Notes: generated by a model from the sequence alone, not told the origin. Shown: positions 1-5,350, counted from the first letter of the stretch. The stretch is DNA of 7,367 nucleotides from Bog-756 sp050011635 (GCA_050011635.1 JBEKIU010000349.1:1-7367); one strand, 5' to 3'. Made by a program: numbers and translations.

Positions 1-256
1 GGTTCCGGTTGTCTATTTTACGACGGGCTTGGAGCCTTTGTGTGGTGGCGCGTGCCTGGTGCAGTGTCCCGGAAACGAGTTCTCAAGCACACTCTAAAGC
101 CGGTGTTTTTTGGTTCCGATACGGCGTGGCTGAAGTCGTGCCCTTCCCAAAGTCAGGCGTTCACAAGCTTTCCGGCGGCGAACAGAACGGGGCAGAGGCC
201 CGTCACCACACGAGCAGTTTTTCCTCAGCCTGTAGAGTCGTGCCCTGCTCAAAAGC
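1..256. other. Gene-free flank left of the methyltransferase palindrome
   Basis: I see no credible gene here. The open frames crossing this stretch overlap each other, are rich in Arg, Ser and Pro, lack family motifs, and one of them simply runs into the methyltransferase start with an ATGA overlap. The stretch holds a REP-like hairpin (187-213) and an 11-base direct repeat AGTCGTGCCCT at 134-144 and 236-246, about 100 bp apart. Its end at about 257 marks where similarity to the right arm of the palindrome begins. A gene ending upstream of the window cannot be excluded. Confidence 0.5.
187..213 (-). repeat. REP-like palindromic repeat, copy 1 (minus orientation)
   Basis: Read on the minus strand this is a GTGTGGTGACGGG head followed by CCTCTGCCCCGTT. 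It matches the elements at 1263-1289 and 6587-6613 with few differences. The core folds as a short hairpin (ACGGG...CCCGT type). It lies about 45 bp outside the left arm of the methyltransferase palindrome. A short GC-rich palindrome repeated in intergenic DNA is typical of REP-type elements, but no RAYT transposase is present in the window. Confidence 0.6.
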
Positions 257-358
257 CTGCGCGAAGCAGAGTATTTCCGCGTTCTTTTCGCAGCAGCTTG
301 CTCGGCGAAAGGCCACGGAATTTGACCGCAAGAAACGGATGGAGGTTCAGGGCCTCCC

Positions 359-392
359 TGCCGTACGCTGTACCGAAACGCCGGTTACGGCA
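359..392 (+). promoter_or_regulatory. Leader hairpin just before the ribosome binding site of the left methyltransferase gene
   Basis: TGCCGTA (359-365) pairs with TACGGCA (386-392). A possible inner stem is TACCG with CGGT(T)A. The hairpin ends a few bases before the purine-rich GGGGGAGAAGG that precedes the ATG at 407. The right-arm copy has different bases here but keeps a GCCGT...ACGGC pairing. It may be an mRNA 5' structure or just palindromic noise. There is no known riboswitch signature. Confidence 0.3.
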
Positions 393-406
393 CGCGGGGG
401 AGAAGG

Positions 407-1222
407 ATGAGTTTTAGGAAAGATTATGTGTTGGGTACGCACGATGAGGAGATCGAGCGCCTCGGTTTGCAGCATTTGGCATGGCGGGAGCGCGCGCAAG
501 AGGCATGGCGATCGGCCGGGATTGGCCCCGGTCAAACGGTGCTGGATGTGGGGTGCGGACCGGGCTACGCAGCGCTGGATCTTGCCGATCTGGCAGGCAG
601 TACGGGACGCGTCGTGGCCATCGACAAGTCGGAACGATTTCTCCGGGTGCTCAATGCGAGATGTCTAGAGCGCCACATCGAGAACATCACAACCCACCTG
701 GCCGATCTTGACGCCGGGGAGTTTCCGGAGGTTATAGCCGATCGCGCCTGGGTCCGCTGGGTGCTCGCTTTCGTCAAGAATCCGCGCGCGATTCTGGCAC
801 AGATGGCTGCGGTTCTTACGGCGGGTGGGGTCATCGTGGTGCACGAATACTTTGATTATTCGACGTGGCGGGCTGCTCCGCGCTGTGCCGAGGTCGAAGA
901 ATTTGTGAGTGCGGTGATGGCCAGCTGGCGCGACAACGGCGGTGAGCCCGATATCGCATTGTCGCTGCCGCGCTGGCTGGAGGAACTCGGCTTCAAAATT
1001 CGCAGCGCCCGGCCCATCGTCGATATCGTGCAGCCGGGTGATCTGAGCTGGAGGTGGCTGGCGACCTTCCTGGAAGTGGGCCGCAGCCGCCTGGTTGAGA
1101 TGGGATCCCTGTCGAGCAGCCGCGCCGAATCCATATGGCAGGCATTCGCGGAGTTCGAAGGCGCGGCGGGAGCGCGCATGATGACGCCGGGAGTGCTGGA
1201 GATTGTGGCGGAGCGGCGATAA
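407..1222 (+). CDS. Class I SAM-dependent methyltransferase (left copy)
   Basis: Predicted soluble 271-residue enzyme that transfers a methyl group from S-adenosylmethionine; the acceptor is unknown. The Rossmann-type methyltransferase core is clear: motif I VLDVGCGPG at residues 45-53, the acidic end of strand 2 at AIDKSE (71-76, D73 expected to bind the ribose), LADLDAG at 98-104, and the strand-5 region AAVLTAGGVIVVHEY at 134-148. The N-terminal KDYVLGTHDEEIERLGLQH block is, as I recall, typical of a UbiE-like methyltransferase subgroup in soil bacteria. The roughly 120-residue C-terminal part probably shapes the substrate pocket. The ATG at 407 is preceded by GGGGGAGAAGG and gives the same length and N-terminus as its paralogue. 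The gene faces the convergent, about 91% identical copy at 1371-2186. A role in quinone, lipid or small-molecule methylation is possible but not shown. Confidence 0.9.
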   Translation: MSFRKDYVLGTHDEEIERLGLQHLAWRERAQEAWRSAGIGPGQTVLDVGCGPGYAALDLADLAGSTGRVVAIDKSERFLRVLNARCLERHIENITTHLADLDAGEFPEVIADRAWVRWVLAFVKNPRAILAQMAAVLTAGGVIVVHEYFDYSTWRAAPRCAEVEEFVSAVMASWRDNGGEPDIALSLPRWLEELGFKIRSARPIVDIVQPGDLSWRWLATFLEVGRSRLVEMGSLSSSRAESIWQAFAEFEGAAGARMMTPGVLEIVAERR

Positions 1223-1373
1223 CGTCTTTGATTTAGCGCTTGAGGCCGACCTGTGAGACGCAGGTGTGGCGACGGGGCTCTGCCCCGTCAGCCCAGGCCC
1301 GTAACCGGGCAGAGCTCCGTTGCCGCATCTGCGTCTCACAGGTCGGCCTCAAGCTCTAAATCTAAAGACGTTA
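1220..1373. terminator. Long stem-loop between the convergent methyltransferase genes
   Basis: The sequence after each stop codon is nearly the reverse complement of the other: AACGTCTTTGATTTAGCGC... (1221 onward) pairs with ...CTAAATCTAAAGACGTT ending at 1372, with one base inserted. The core TTGAGGCCGACCTGTGAGAC pairs exactly with its complement at about 1335-1354. A transcript from either side would form a stem of more than 40 bp, so this could stop transcription in both directions, though there is no classic T-run. The structure is a direct consequence of the inverted duplication. Confidence 0.5.
1263..1289 (+). repeat. REP-like palindromic repeat, copy 2, at the palindrome centre
   Basis: GGTGTGGCGACGGGG followed by CTCTGCCCCGTC. 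The core GACGGGGC-TCT-GCCCCGTC is an 8-bp stem with a 3-base loop. It belongs to the same family as 187-213 and 6587-6613. A more diverged inverted counterpart lies at 1305-1331 (CCGGGCAGAGCTCCGTTGCC...), so the REP is part of both arms. The 17-bp spacer 1288-1304 is the only part of the structure with no inverted partner. Confidence 0.7.
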
Positions 1374-2347
1374 CCGCCGCTCCGCCACAATCTCCAGCAC
1401 TCCGGGCGTCAACATGCGAGCTCCTGCTGTGCCTTCAAACTTCACGAATGCCTGCCATATGGATTCGGCGCGGCTGCTCGACAGGTATCCCATCTCAACC
1501 AGGCGGCTGCGGCCCACGTCCAGGAACGACGCCAGCCACCTCCAGCTCAGATCACCCGGTTGCACGATATCGACGATGGGCCGGGCGCTGCGAATTTCGA
1601 AGCCGAGTTCCTCCAGCCAGCGCGGCAGCGATAATGCTATATCGGGCTCACCTCCGTTGTCGCGCCAGCTCGCCATCACCGCACTCACAAATTCTTCGAC
1701 CTCGGCACAGCGCGGCGCAGCCCGCCACGTCGAATAATCAAAGTATTCGTGCGCCACGATGACCCCACCTGCCGTAAGAACCGCAGCCATCCGCTCCAGA
1801 ATCGCGCGCGGATTCTTGACGAAAGCGAGCACCCAGCGGCACCACGCCCGGTCGGCGATGACATCCGGAAACTCCCCGGCGTCAAGATCGGCCAGGTGGG
1901 CCGTGACGTTGTCGAGGTGGCGCTCTCGACATTTCGCATCGAGCACCCGCAGAAATCGTTCCGACTTGTCGATGGCCACGACCCGTCCCGTGCTACCCAC
2001 CAGGTCGGCAAAATCCAGCGCTGCGTAGCCCGGTCCGCACCCCACATCCAGCACCGTTTGACCAGGGCCAATCCCGGCCGATCGCCATGCCTCTTGCGCA
2101 CGCTCCCGCCATGCCGAATGCTGCAAACCGAGGCGCTCGATCTCCTCATCGTGCGTGCCCAGCACATAATCTTTCGTGGAACTCATCCTTCTTTCCTCCT
2201 TTCCTCGCGCGCCGTTGGCCGGCGTTACGTTACCAGCGTACGGCGGAGAGGCCGAGAACCTCCATCCGTTTCTTGCGGTCAAATTCCGTGGCCTCTCGCC
2301 GAGCAAGCTGCCGCGAACAGGCCGCGGAAATACTCTGCTTCGCGCAG
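1305..2347 (-). repeat. Right arm of giant imperfect inverted repeat
   Basis: This is the reverse-complement partner of 257-1287. It carries the second methyltransferase gene, its leader (2187-2347) and the 3' flank. The outer 90 bp or so of the leader (about 2255-2347) differ from the left arm at only a handful of positions. The part next to the start codon is more diverged and 11 bp longer. The arm ends a few bases before a different repeat cluster at 2361-2442. Confidence 0.95.
1371..2186 (-). CDS. Class I SAM-dependent methyltransferase (right copy)
   Basis: This 271-residue paralogue of the 407-1222 product has about 25 substitutions and no indel. All methyltransferase motifs are kept: VLDVGCGPG (45-53), AIDKSE (71-76), LADLDAG and AAVLTAGGVIVAHEY. 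The frame is open further upstream, to 2306, but the ATG at 2186 is chosen because AGGAAAGGAGGAAAGAAGG precedes it and because it matches the paralogue exactly. Substitutions cluster at residues 83-96 (N83D, R85K, L87R, I91L, E92D, I94V, T96A) and near 248-259. Residues 146-196 are identical in the two proteins. Both copies have intact frames and good ribosome binding sites, so both are probably expressed. The methyl acceptor is unknown. Confidence 0.9.
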   Translation of the reverse strand: MSSTKDYVLGTHDEEIERLGLQHSAWRERAQEAWRSAGIGPGQTVLDVGCGPGYAALDFADLVGSTGRVVAIDKSERFLRVLDAKCRERHLDNVTAHLADLDAGEFPDVIADRAWCRWVLAFVKNPRAILERMAAVLTAGGVIVAHEYFDYSTWRAAPRCAEVEEFVSAVMASWRDNGGEPDIALSLPRWLEELGFEIRSARPIVDIVQPGDLSWRWLASFLDVGRSRLVEMGYLSSSRAESIWQAFVKFEGTAGARMLTPGVLEIVAERR

Positions 2348-2360
2348 GTGCACAAGAATC

Positions 2361-2442
2361 CAGTCCCGTAGGGACGATCCAGCTTAGCCCAGCGCTTCAG
2401 CGCTGGGTTGGGAGTAAGAAAAGAGCAAGCCCCGGAGGGACG
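2361..2442. repeat. Composite intergenic repeat with three small palindromes
   Basis: Three palindromic units follow one another: GTCCCGTAGGGAC (2363-2375), CCCAGCGCTTCAGCGCTGGG (2388-2407, an 8-bp stem with a 4-base loop) and the imperfect GCCCCGGAGGGACGTC (2429-2444). From memory, units of this kind recur together in intergenic DNA of Acidobacteriota and Planctomycetota. The cluster lies just outside the right arm of the methyltransferase palindrome and just downstream of the minus-strand MmcQ/YjbR-like gene, where the middle hairpin could also act as a 3' mRNA structure. Confidence 0.6.
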
Positions 2443-2455
2443 TCTCACGTACACC

Positions 2456-2845
2456 TCAGTCCCCGTCATCGACCAGCGCCGCCAGTCGCTTCGGTGCCAC
2501 CAGTTGATAGCTGCCGCGCACAAGTTCAGCAACCTCATCCCAGTCAATCTCCCCCAGGTCAAGCCGCAGCCCTACCCACCCTTTCGGTCCGATATAAGCA
2601 GGCAGAAAAAATCGGCGCGGCTGAGCCCCGGCAAGAGCGTCGTTGTCGCCGGGCAACACTTTGCAGGCGACCGCGACAATCCCGTCCCCGTGGTGGTCGT
2701 TGAGAAAATAAGCGAACGTCTTCTTTCGAATCAGGAAGCTGGCATGTTGGCCGTTATACCACCGCGTCGCCTCCGGAAGCGCCAGGCAGATCTTGGAAAG
2801 CTGCATCAGTCGATGGTCTTCACTCTTTTTCTTCTTCTTCTTCAT
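2456..2845 (-). CDS. MmcQ/YjbR family (DUF419) protein
   Basis: A 129-residue protein with the fold signature of the MmcQ/YjbR (CyaY-like) family. It has an N-terminal helix QLSKICLALPEAT (15-27), a GQHASFLIRKKTFAYF strand pair (32-47), and the very typical RRFFLPAYIGPKGWVGLRLD stretch (77-96). It closes with the helix DWDEVAELVRGSYQLVAPKRLAAL (101-124). The family is small and soluble; some members are proposed to bind DNA, but the biochemical role is unsettled. The start is uncertain. I chose the ATG at 2845 because it gives the usual family length. The frame stays open to an ATG at 2908, and another ATG lies at residue 14. No strong Shine-Dalgarno stands before 2845. The chosen start opens with seven codons, ATG plus a run of Lys codons (AAG/AAA repeat), so the exact N-terminus needs care. 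Confidence 0.85.
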   Translation of the reverse strand: MKKKKKKSEDHRLMQLSKICLALPEATRWYNGQHASFLIRKKTFAYFLNDHHGDGIVAVACKVLPGDNDALAGAQPRRFFLPAYIGPKGWVGLRLDLGEIDWDEVAELVRGSYQLVAPKRLAALVDDGD

Positions 2846-2978
2846 AAAGGACCCGGGGCTATATGAATTCGCCACTTGGAACCGATATTTCTCGATCCCC
2901 CAGACCATACGGTCGCCAACCCAACCTCAAACCGCCACCCGAATTCCATTTGTTACTCTTCAGATTCCCCCCCCGGGT

Positions 2979-3027
2979 GCCCCATCCTAAACGTCGCGCT
3001 TTCTGCGACGTTAGGGTGGGATTCCAC
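2979..3027. repeat. GTGCCCCATCC/GGTGGGATTC hairpin repeat, copy 1 (uninterrupted)
   Basis: The left arm CCCATCCTAAACGTCGC (2981-2997) pairs with GCGACGTTAGGGTGGG (3005-3020), with one G:T pair and one extra A, around the loop GCTTTCT. The same head, stem and GGTGGGATTCC tail recur at 3473-3546. It sits between the MmcQ/YjbR-like gene and the DUF983 gene, just past the DUF983 stop codon. No T-run follows, so it is better called a dispersed repeat than an intrinsic terminator. From memory, repeats with this head and tail are common in Acidobacteriota genomes. Confidence 0.7.
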
Positions 3028-3035
3028 AGCGCCTC

Positions 3036-3413
3036 CTACCTTGGCTCCGGATCGATCTTCTGATCGAAATAAATCCAAAGCACGCGTGAAAGAAACGTCA
3101 GCATGGGGGCGAAGGGCAGGAACAACAAGACCGCCCAGATTGCAATCTTATCCAGACGCCAACCAGTCAGAGCCCACAGGGTGGCGCCTGGAACAACCAT
3201 GAAGGCGAGGGCTAGGCCATAACCGATGTACATGGCACCGAGAAAATATCCCGGCTCGCGATTGAAGTGGAGACCGCACATCGGACAGCGATCATGCATC
3301 TTAGGGAAGCCCCAATAAATGGAAGAATTGAAAATCCGTGCCGATCGGCATCGAGGACAAAGTTGCCCGAAGATGCTGCGCAACGCAGATGGACGAGAAC
3401 GGGACAAGAACAC
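3036..3413 (-). CDS. DUF983 family zinc-ribbon membrane protein
   Basis: A 125-residue protein of the DUF983 family, whose function is unknown. Two CxxC pairs, CPRC (19-22) and CPMC (43-46), form a probable cytoplasmic zinc ribbon. Two hydrophobic segments follow, at about 56-80 (YFLGAMYIGYGLALAFMVVPGATLW) and about 88-113 (DKIAIWAVLLFLPFAPMLTFLSRVLW). The order (ribbon, EPGYFLGAMYIGY, second helix, YFDQKIDP tail) and the length fit the family well. The start is a GTG at 3413; no ATG or GTG lies upstream before the frame closes, and TTG codons at 3407 and 3383 are alternatives. No Shine-Dalgarno is visible, but TATCAT lies 8 bases before the GTG, which would allow a leaderless or nearly leaderless transcript. 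The gene stands alone between repeat clusters. Confidence 0.85.
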   Translation of the reverse strand: MFLSRSRPSALRSIFGQLCPRCRSARIFNSSIYWGFPKMHDRCPMCGLHFNREPGYFLGAMYIGYGLALAFMVVPGATLWALTGWRLDKIAIWAVLLFLPFAPMLTFLSRVLWIYFDQKIDPEPR

Positions 3414-3434
3414 GATAACAAATGATAGGGTATG
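3414..3434 (-). promoter_or_regulatory. Possible -10 element directly before the DUF983 start
   Basis: On the minus strand the sequence reads ATACCCTATCATTTGTTATC and then GTG. TATCAT matches TATAAT at five of six positions and ends 8 bases before the start codon. No convincing -35 hexamer lies 16-18 bases upstream. If used, transcription would begin at or within one or two bases of the GTG, consistent with the missing Shine-Dalgarno. Confidence 0.25.
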
Positions 3435-3472
3435 GACGAACGATTGCGCTGGCAGAGTACGCCAGGTGCCGT

Positions 3473-3565
3473 GTGCCCCATCCCAAACCTCGCGCTTTCT
3501 GCGACGTTAGAGCCTGCCCTGAGCGAAGCCGAAGGGGTGGGATTCCGCAGCGGCGAATCCCATCC
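3473..3565. repeat. GTGCCCCATCC/GGTGGGATTC repeat, copy 2, split by a second repeat
   Basis: GTGCCCCATCCCAAACCTCGC, a loop and TGCGACGTTAG (3473-3510) match copy 1. Instead of continuing into GGTGGGATTCC, the sequence is interrupted by 25 bases, AGCCTGCCCTGAGCG then AAGCCGAAGG (3511-3535). The expected GGTGGGATTCC then resumes at 3536. The tail adds its own hairpin, TGGGATTC (3538-3545) pairing with GAATCCCA (3555-3562). The cluster lies just past the antiporter stop codon on the minus strand, so the tail hairpin may also protect or end that mRNA. Confidence 0.7.
3511..3535. repeat. CCTGCCCTGAGCGAAGCCGAAGG repeat unit nested in another repeat
   Basis: This 25-base unit is absent from the otherwise matching element at 2979-3027. 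From memory, CCCTGAGCGAAGCCGAAGGG-type units are scattered through many soil bacterial genomes and give the translated phrase PFGFAQG. Its ends fall exactly between GTTAG and GGTGGGA of the host repeat, so it looks like a clean insertion or a modular replacement. Confidence 0.65.
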
Positions 3566-3583
3566 CACAGCCCTTCGGTTCCC

Positions 3584-4930
3584 TCAAGCCCGCTCGATCT
3601 GCCCCACCGCTGTGCCTGCCACACGTTCGCCGGCCTTCCACGTTTCGTCGGGGTTGGTAGAGAGTAAGGGCCAGCCCTTCGAGAGCACGAACCGCAGCCA
3701 TGCCCCAGCGATCTGTGAGGTGATAACGGCGGTGATCACCAGGCTGGTGTAGAAAGCCGCATTGATGATGCCGGCATCGTAGGCCACGCTCGCCAGCACG
3801 ATGCCCGGCCCCCCCCGGGCATTTGTGGTCAGGGCGATGTTGACAACGTCGAGTCCGCGAAATCCGCCAAGCCGCGCTGCCAGTCCAGCCGAGAAAACGG
3901 ATATCAGCGAAGAACCCAACAGAAATACCAGCACAATCGCGAACGAGAACTGCCGCCCAAAGACCAGCTTGTAGCCGATCAATCCAAAGTAGATCGGGAC
4001 AAACACCCCAAACGACACCTTGGAAATAGCATCGACGGGCGCCGCGAAGCGCTCGCGTTGCGCTCCATAGAGCCCCCCAACGATGCCATACCCCGCCAGC
4101 AGCGCGGCAAATTGCAGATTCACTTCGAACACCGCCGCAATCGCACAGTACGCCATCAGCACCGCCATGGTGTACCCGACCGGAGAAGCTTTATAGAGAA
4201 CGTTCCAGCCCGCATTGCTGAGCCGCTTCAACAGCCCCGGCGCGGCCATTAATCCGATTAACGTATAAATCAGCGTGCTGATCACGTGTCCGGAAACGCT
4301 GCTCGTCACCTGCTGTTGCGCCAGTGTCGTCGACGCGGCCAGGGCGGTGGCAAACGCCAGCACTACCCATAAGGCGAGGTCTTCCAGCAGCGCATAACCC
4401 AGAATCAGACTCACGAAGCGGGTCTGCATGATTCCCAGATCCCAGAAGATGCGCGAGATCACGGGAATGGAGCACACCGCCGTGGCTATCGCCACGATCA
4501 ACAGAGTAGCCGTGGTCTGGCTCGACGTTCCGGTCAGCAGTTGCAGCGGTATTAATCCCGCGAAGCCCAGGCCCAACACCAGCGTGAAGCTGGCCAGGTC
4601 CGAGACGGTCAGCAGCAGCAGGGTGTTGCGTCGATTCTCCTTGGCCAGAAGCCGTCGAGTCTCGGCGCCTGAGCAAAACATCAGGAGGATCAGGCCCAGT
4701 TGATAAAGGAAACCCATGACCGTGCCGGCATTGGGCGAGAACAGGAAAATCTTGGCGAACGCTGTCGGCGCCAGCAGCTTAAGTACGAATGGACCCAGCA
4801 GAATTCCAGCCAGTATCTCTCCCACGATGCGCGGCTGCCTGAGACGTTCGGCAATATATCCCAGGCCGTGCACAGCGACCAGAAGTATGGCCAGGGTAAG
4901 CACAAAGTGACCAAACTCGACGACTGACAT
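3584..4930 (-). CDS. CPA2-type cation/proton antiporter (Na+/H+ exchanger domain only)
   Basis: A 448-residue inner-membrane protein with about 12 hydrophobic segments and the Na+/H+ exchanger domain across nearly its whole length. It probably exchanges protons for Na+ or K+ and so controls cytoplasmic pH or ion content. Family signs are VGEILAGILLGP (36-47), TAVCSIPVISRIFWDLGIMQTRF (150-172), the acidic pair E183-D184 in ALLEDLALWVVLAFA at the place of the ND/DD ion-binding motif, and TNARGGPGIVLASVAYDAG (369-387) with conserved R372. No C-terminal RCK/TrkA-N domain follows, only about 30 polar residues, so it is shorter than KefB/KefC and probably not gated by nucleotide. The start at 4930 is supported by GGAGG six bases upstream. 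An exact G8 run on the coding strand encodes the R-G-G part of the active-site motif. Confidence 0.9.
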   Translation of the reverse strand: MSVVEFGHFVLTLAILLVAVHGLGYIAERLRQPRIVGEILAGILLGPFVLKLLAPTAFAKIFLFSPNAGTVMGFLYQLGLILLMFCSGAETRRLLAKENRRNTLLLLTVSDLASFTLVLGLGFAGLIPLQLLTGTSSQTTATLLIVAIATAVCSIPVISRIFWDLGIMQTRFVSLILGYALLEDLALWVVLAFATALAASTTLAQQQVTSSVSGHVISTLIYTLIGLMAAPGLLKRLSNAGWNVLYKASPVGYTMAVLMAYCAIAAVFEVNLQFAALLAGYGIVGGLYGAQRERFAAPVDAISKVSFGVFVPIYFGLIGYKLVFGRQFSFAIVLVFLLGSSLISVFSAGLAARLGGFRGLDVVNIALTTNARGGPGIVLASVAYDAGIINAAFYTSLVITAVITSQIAGAWLRFVLSKGWPLLSTNPDETWKAGERVAGTAVGQIERA

Positions 4931-5038
4931 ACCGATCCTCCGAACTGCGAAAAATGAGTGGGCCGAAGCGCGGAAAGAAGATGACCGGGAAAGGGCTTTT
5001 GGTTGCTCGGCGCCAGTCTCGACGCCATAAAGCTCATG

Positions 5039-5067
5039 AATATATTACCTATACCATGCTATGTCGA
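5039..5067 (-). promoter_or_regulatory. Sigma-70-like promoter of the antiporter gene
   Basis: On the minus strand TCGACA (5067-5062) and TATATT (5044-5039) each match the -35 and -10 consensus at five of six positions and are exactly 17 bp apart. Transcription would start near 5032, giving an antiporter leader of about 100 nt. It is the best promoter match I found by eye in the window. Confidence 0.5.
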
Positions 5068-5234
5068 TGGTCTTAGTAGATATTACTCGTAAACGCCTTC
5101 AGGTGTGCTGACGAGGCTAAGCCACGTAAAAACGGCCGGAGCCTCGGGGCCCCATCCTGACCTCGGTCCTCCGATCCCGGAATGAACACTGGCAATTCAG
5201 TGCTTATCGCGATCTTACCCAAACACCCCGGCCC

Positions 5235-5279
5235 GCGACAATTTGTCCTCTGGCCGCCACCCACGGGACAACTCGTCCC
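5235..5279. promoter_or_regulatory. Two 15-bp palindromic sites 30 bp apart, candidate operator
   Basis: GCGACAATTTGTCCT (5235-5249) contains the perfect palindrome GACAA-T-TTGTC. GGGACAACTCGTCCC (5265-5279) contains GGGAC-N5-GTCCC. The two agree at 11 of 15 positions and their starts are exactly 30 bp apart, close to three helical turns, so a dimeric regulator could bind both on one face. They lie between the divergent antiporter and FHA genes. The regulator is unknown. Confidence 0.35.
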
Positions 5280-5350
5280 AATTGCGCGCCGGATTGTTCT
5301 CTTCGATATCCAGAAGTGTCTGGAATTAGTCACTTAGAAAGTTCTCCTCG

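Larger units (their letters stand above)
257..1287 (+). repeat. Left arm of giant imperfect inverted repeat
   Basis: This arm pairs with 1305-2347 read in reverse complement. It covers about 150 bp of leader, the whole methyltransferase gene, the 3' flank and a REP-like element. Within the coding part the arms are in perfect register (paired coordinates sum to 2593, no indel). After the stop codon a single-base indel shifts this to 2592. In the leader an indel of 11 bp just before the ribosome binding site shifts it to 2604. Similarity stops abruptly at about 257/2347, where CTGCGCGAAG is shared and the outer sequence is unrelated. Confidence 0.95.

Noticed and set aside
9..410. Two overlapping open frames (9-410 and 40-417, plus) that lead into the methyltransferase start, one with an ATGA overlap
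   Set aside because: Their composition is repeat-like, there are no family motifs, and they cross a REP element. The corresponding frame in the right arm ends elsewhere, so the overlap is not conserved.
1253..1762. Plus-strand open frames across the right methyltransferase copy
   Set aside because: They are antisense shadows of the minus-strand gene, which has clear methyltransferase motifs.
2187..2306. Forty extra N-terminal residues for the right-arm methyltransferase
   Set aside because: In the left arm the equivalent frame is shifted relative to the gene. Both copies have a strong ribosome binding site directly before the shorter start.
2361..2442. CRISPR-like or attachment-site reading of the repeat cluster
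   Set aside because: The palindromes differ from one another, there are no regular spacers, and no cas or integrase gene is nearby.
5073..5333. Minus-strand open frame of 86 codons in the antiporter/FHA gap
   Set aside because: No recognisable motif or ribosome binding site; it overlaps the probable antiporter promoter and the paired palindromes.
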